A DNA stretch of 32,843 nucleotides from Methanobacteriota archaeon (GTDB taxonomy: Archaea; Thermoplasmatota; Poseidoniia; Poseidoniales; Poseidoniaceae). A program made the translations under genes and the position numbers. Below are positions 31,300 to 32,843 of this stretch, piece after piece; position 1 is the first letter of the stretch, and every line of letters begins with the position of its first letter. Below the pieces are notes generated by a model that ran no database searches, had not been told where the DNA came from, and saw only the letters and a program-made list of their open reading frames with translations. Location of the stretch: NCBI GenBank assembly GCA_009937025.1, contig JAACDG010000171.1, forward strand, positions 1-32,843, read 5' to 3'.

Positions 31300-32223
31300 A
31301 TGGTTGACCTCAATACCGCGATGGCGGCTGCCTCTGTGGACCGTCAAAAACGGGCGGCTGATGAAGGTAAAGAGCGTATGAAGCGTCGCAGTGGACGCGA
31401 CCTTGGAATCGAGGCGTTCGACCCTGTCAAACACGTTGCTAAAGAAAAAGCAGAAACCGCATCGATGTGGCTTGTTATCACCTTCTCCGTGGTTATTTCA
31501 TTACTGATGCGCTATGTTCTGATGCCAAGGACTACCGTTGAAAAATCCGATATCCTTTACTTGGCCCCATTGGCTGCAATTTTCCTCATCCCCCAGGTTC
31601 ACCGAATGGTTTTACCTTCATCTTTCAATGAATTGTATACGAAAGGAACTTGGTTCAAAGCAGGTTTCCTCCATACATTCACGTTCTTAGCCATGGCCTT
31701 TCTTCTTGTGAACCCTCCTTTGGGCGATATTGTGGCGCCGCAATTAGCGGACAAGTGGGTTTTGGTTCAAAACGAGGGAGATGAATTTAATTTTTCTAAG
31801 GGCATTGGTGACACAGGAGCTCTCACATGGGAAGTCGAGCAAGGCGCAAAATTAACTGGAGATATTTGGCTTCTCTTTGGATTAGCAGATAACGTCAATG
31901 TTGAAGGAGCAAGTATTTCGGTTACGCTTTCTAATAATGCGGGTGATATAGAACTTGAAAGTGATGATAATTTCTGGGTGAATAATTCGGAAGTAATCGC
32001 TGAAAACACCGGGAATATTTCGAATACTGAACGCAGTTCAAAACTTATGCCGCATGGTGATTTAGACCAAGCATTTGCAATCCTTCTTGGCTCTGACCTC
32101 TCGATTGGAGAGCATAATATCATCGTGACGATTTCAGAACAAGGAGACCCTTGGGAGAACTCTCGCGTATACGAATGGAAACTCAGAGTCGTTGAACTCC
32201 TTCCGGAAACGCCTGAATCATGA
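31300..32223 (+). CDS. Three-helix membrane protein with C-terminal exterior beta domain, uncharacterised
   Basis: I do not recognise this family. The 307-residue protein begins with a charged, Arg/Lys/Glu-rich cytoplasmic segment (about 1-52). Three hydrophobic helices follow (about 55-76, 84-103 and 119-138), then a domain of about 165 residues with alternating beta strands, several Asn-Asn/Asn-Ser sites and acidic stretches. The last part (IGEHNIIVTISEQGDPWENSRVYEWKLRVVEL) reads like an Ig-type strand pair, so the domain is probably outside the cell. The ATG at 31300 is the first in frame; no convincing TATA box or ribosome binding site was seen. It follows tRNA-Met divergently. Confidence 0.8.
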   Translation: MVDLNTAMAAASVDRQKRAADEGKERMKRRSGRDLGIEAFDPVKHVAKEKAETASMWLVITFSVVISLLMRYVLMPRTTVEKSDILYLAPLAAIFLIPQVHRMVLPSSFNELYTKGTWFKAGFLHTFTFLAMAFLLVNPPLGDIVAPQLADKWVLVQNEGDEFNFSKGIGDTGALTWEVEQGAKLTGDIWLLFGLADNVNVEGASISVTLSNNAGDIELESDDNFWVNNSEVIAENTGNISNTERSSKLMPHGDLDQAFAILLGSDLSIGEHNIIVTISEQGDPWENSRVYEWKLRVVELLPETPES

Positions 32224-32394
32224 AAGTAAATCGCTGTGTGCTAACAGAATACTGTTGAGCAATCGGCTGATTCGGTGGACATCACGTTGTTCTTGGGTTT
32301 GCTTATGCAATTGTCTTTTTCGTAATGCGCGAACCAATGGTGCAGCGGCAGTCCAACACATGAGGTCTAAGCAACGGTTGACAAGAGTCGTCAT
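32218..32394 (-). CDS. Small hypothetical ORF, 58 aa, basic and helical
   Basis: An ATG at 32394 opens a 58-codon frame to a TGA that overlaps the stop codon of the convergent membrane-protein gene. The product starts MTTLVNRCLDLMCWTAAA and continues with a basic helix (VRALRKRQLHKQTQEQRD), then a hydrophobic-basic end. GGTTGAG lies just upstream of the ATG as a possible ribosome binding site. It is co-directional with the RFC gene 65 bases upstream. No family is recognised and it may be a non-coding frame, but it fills the only plausible coding space in this gap. Confidence 0.4.
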   Translation of the reverse strand: MTTLVNRCLDLMCWTAAAPLVRALRKRQLHKQTQEQRDVHRISRLLNSILLAHSDLLS

Positions 32395-32459
32395 ATCTCA
32401 ACCGAGGAGATAGGTAAGGAGTTGTTTTCTAACGCCCTTAGCGAAAAGTGAAAGTGAAA

Positions 32460-32843
32460 TTATGCACGTAAATGAGTGACAAGTCGTGCAGTAAGTGCAT
32501 CCAATTGAATTTGTTCACCACCGCCCTCGACCAAGCGATAATCGACTTCAGCCATCCATTCAGTCATGTCCAACTTGGCATCTTCAGTGAGGAAATCAGC
32601 GGTGTAGAGTTCTCGGTGTAATTGGTTCACAAAATCAGTTCCTGCAAGTCCATATTTATCCAGTAATTCACGCAATCGGCGTCGTGCAGCATGGAACCCA
32701 TCATCTCGACATGCCATGAGGAATTGATGGAGTGCTTCTGGTGGAGCAGTTGCCGATGTCTCATAGATCAATTCACGTGAAACTTTCATATCCAGAGCTG
32801 CGGCTACTTGGAGGCCAGTGATTGCTTTACGTAAGTCGCCCTG
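32460..32843 (-). CDS. rfcS: Replication factor C small subunit, C-terminal part (partial)
   Basis: The frame is open through the right edge of the window, so only the last 127 residues are visible. They begin QGDLRKAITGLQVAA, the sensor-2 motif of clamp-loader AAA+ ATPases, followed by the helical C-terminal collar domain (PPEALHQFLMACRDDGFHAARRRLRELLDKYG and VDYRLVEGGGEQIQLDALTARL), as in the RFC small subunit, which loads PCNA onto DNA. The internal ATG at 32789 is not the real start. The stop is the TAA at 32462-32460. Confidence 0.9.
   Translation of the reverse strand, partial: QGDLRKAITGLQVAAALDMKVSRELIYETSATAPPEALHQFLMACRDDGFHAARRRLRELLDKYGLAGTDFVNQLHRELYTADFLTEDAKLDMTEWMAEVDYRLVEGGGEQIQLDALTARLVTHLRA

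Overview
The window looks like a compact chromosomal segment of a planktonic marine euryarchaeon, most likely Marine Group II (Poseidoniales) or a close Thermoplasmata relative. Archaeal information-processing genes support this: the PolD small subunit, a Pelota/Dom34 protein, GatD, an RFC small-subunit end, and an elongator tRNA-Met with a bulge-helix-bulge intron. Very short intergenic gaps and a giant modular surface protein of a kind expected in this group fit as well. The lineage is inferred from gene content, not from a database search.

Region 1 (1-11727) is the 3' part of one enormous surface-protein gene, at least 3908 residues and open at the left edge. It consists of beta-helix blocks interrupted by beta-sandwich-like domains, a 'DGDxSDW' ligand-binding-like domain and cadherin-like repeats. 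It ends in a transmembrane helix followed, in frame, by what looks like a complete archaeal type IV pilin. This adhesin-pilin fusion is the most unusual object in the window. It is followed by five consecutive hairpins (11759-11906), three of them closed by classic stable tetraloops.

Region 2 (11968-18273) is mostly housekeeping: a HAD phosphatase, PolD DP1, an NMN amidase (PncC/CinA-C) with an added coiled coil, tRNA-Val(UAC), and a tight fhs-pelA-hypothetical operon on the minus strand.

Region 3 (18361-21188, minus strand) is a membrane cassette: two small uncharacterised membrane proteins, an NfeD/YqiJ-like protein and a flotillin. Divergent from it are an enlarged shikimate dehydrogenase and a secreted, membrane-anchored protein with an alpha/beta-hydrolase fold whose nucleophile serine is replaced by glycine, followed by cadherin-like repeats.

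Region 4 (25163-30983, minus strand) holds an acyl-CoA carboxylase carboxyltransferase, GatD and an RND/MMPL-type exporter. Region 5 (31072-32843) holds the intron-containing tRNA-Met, a three-helix membrane protein, a 58-codon small ORF, and the C-terminal end of an RFC small subunit that runs off the right edge.

No CRISPR array, insertion sequence, integrase, rRNA or phage module was seen. No stretch longer than about 250 bases lacks a gene; the longest, 11728-11967, holds the hairpin cluster.
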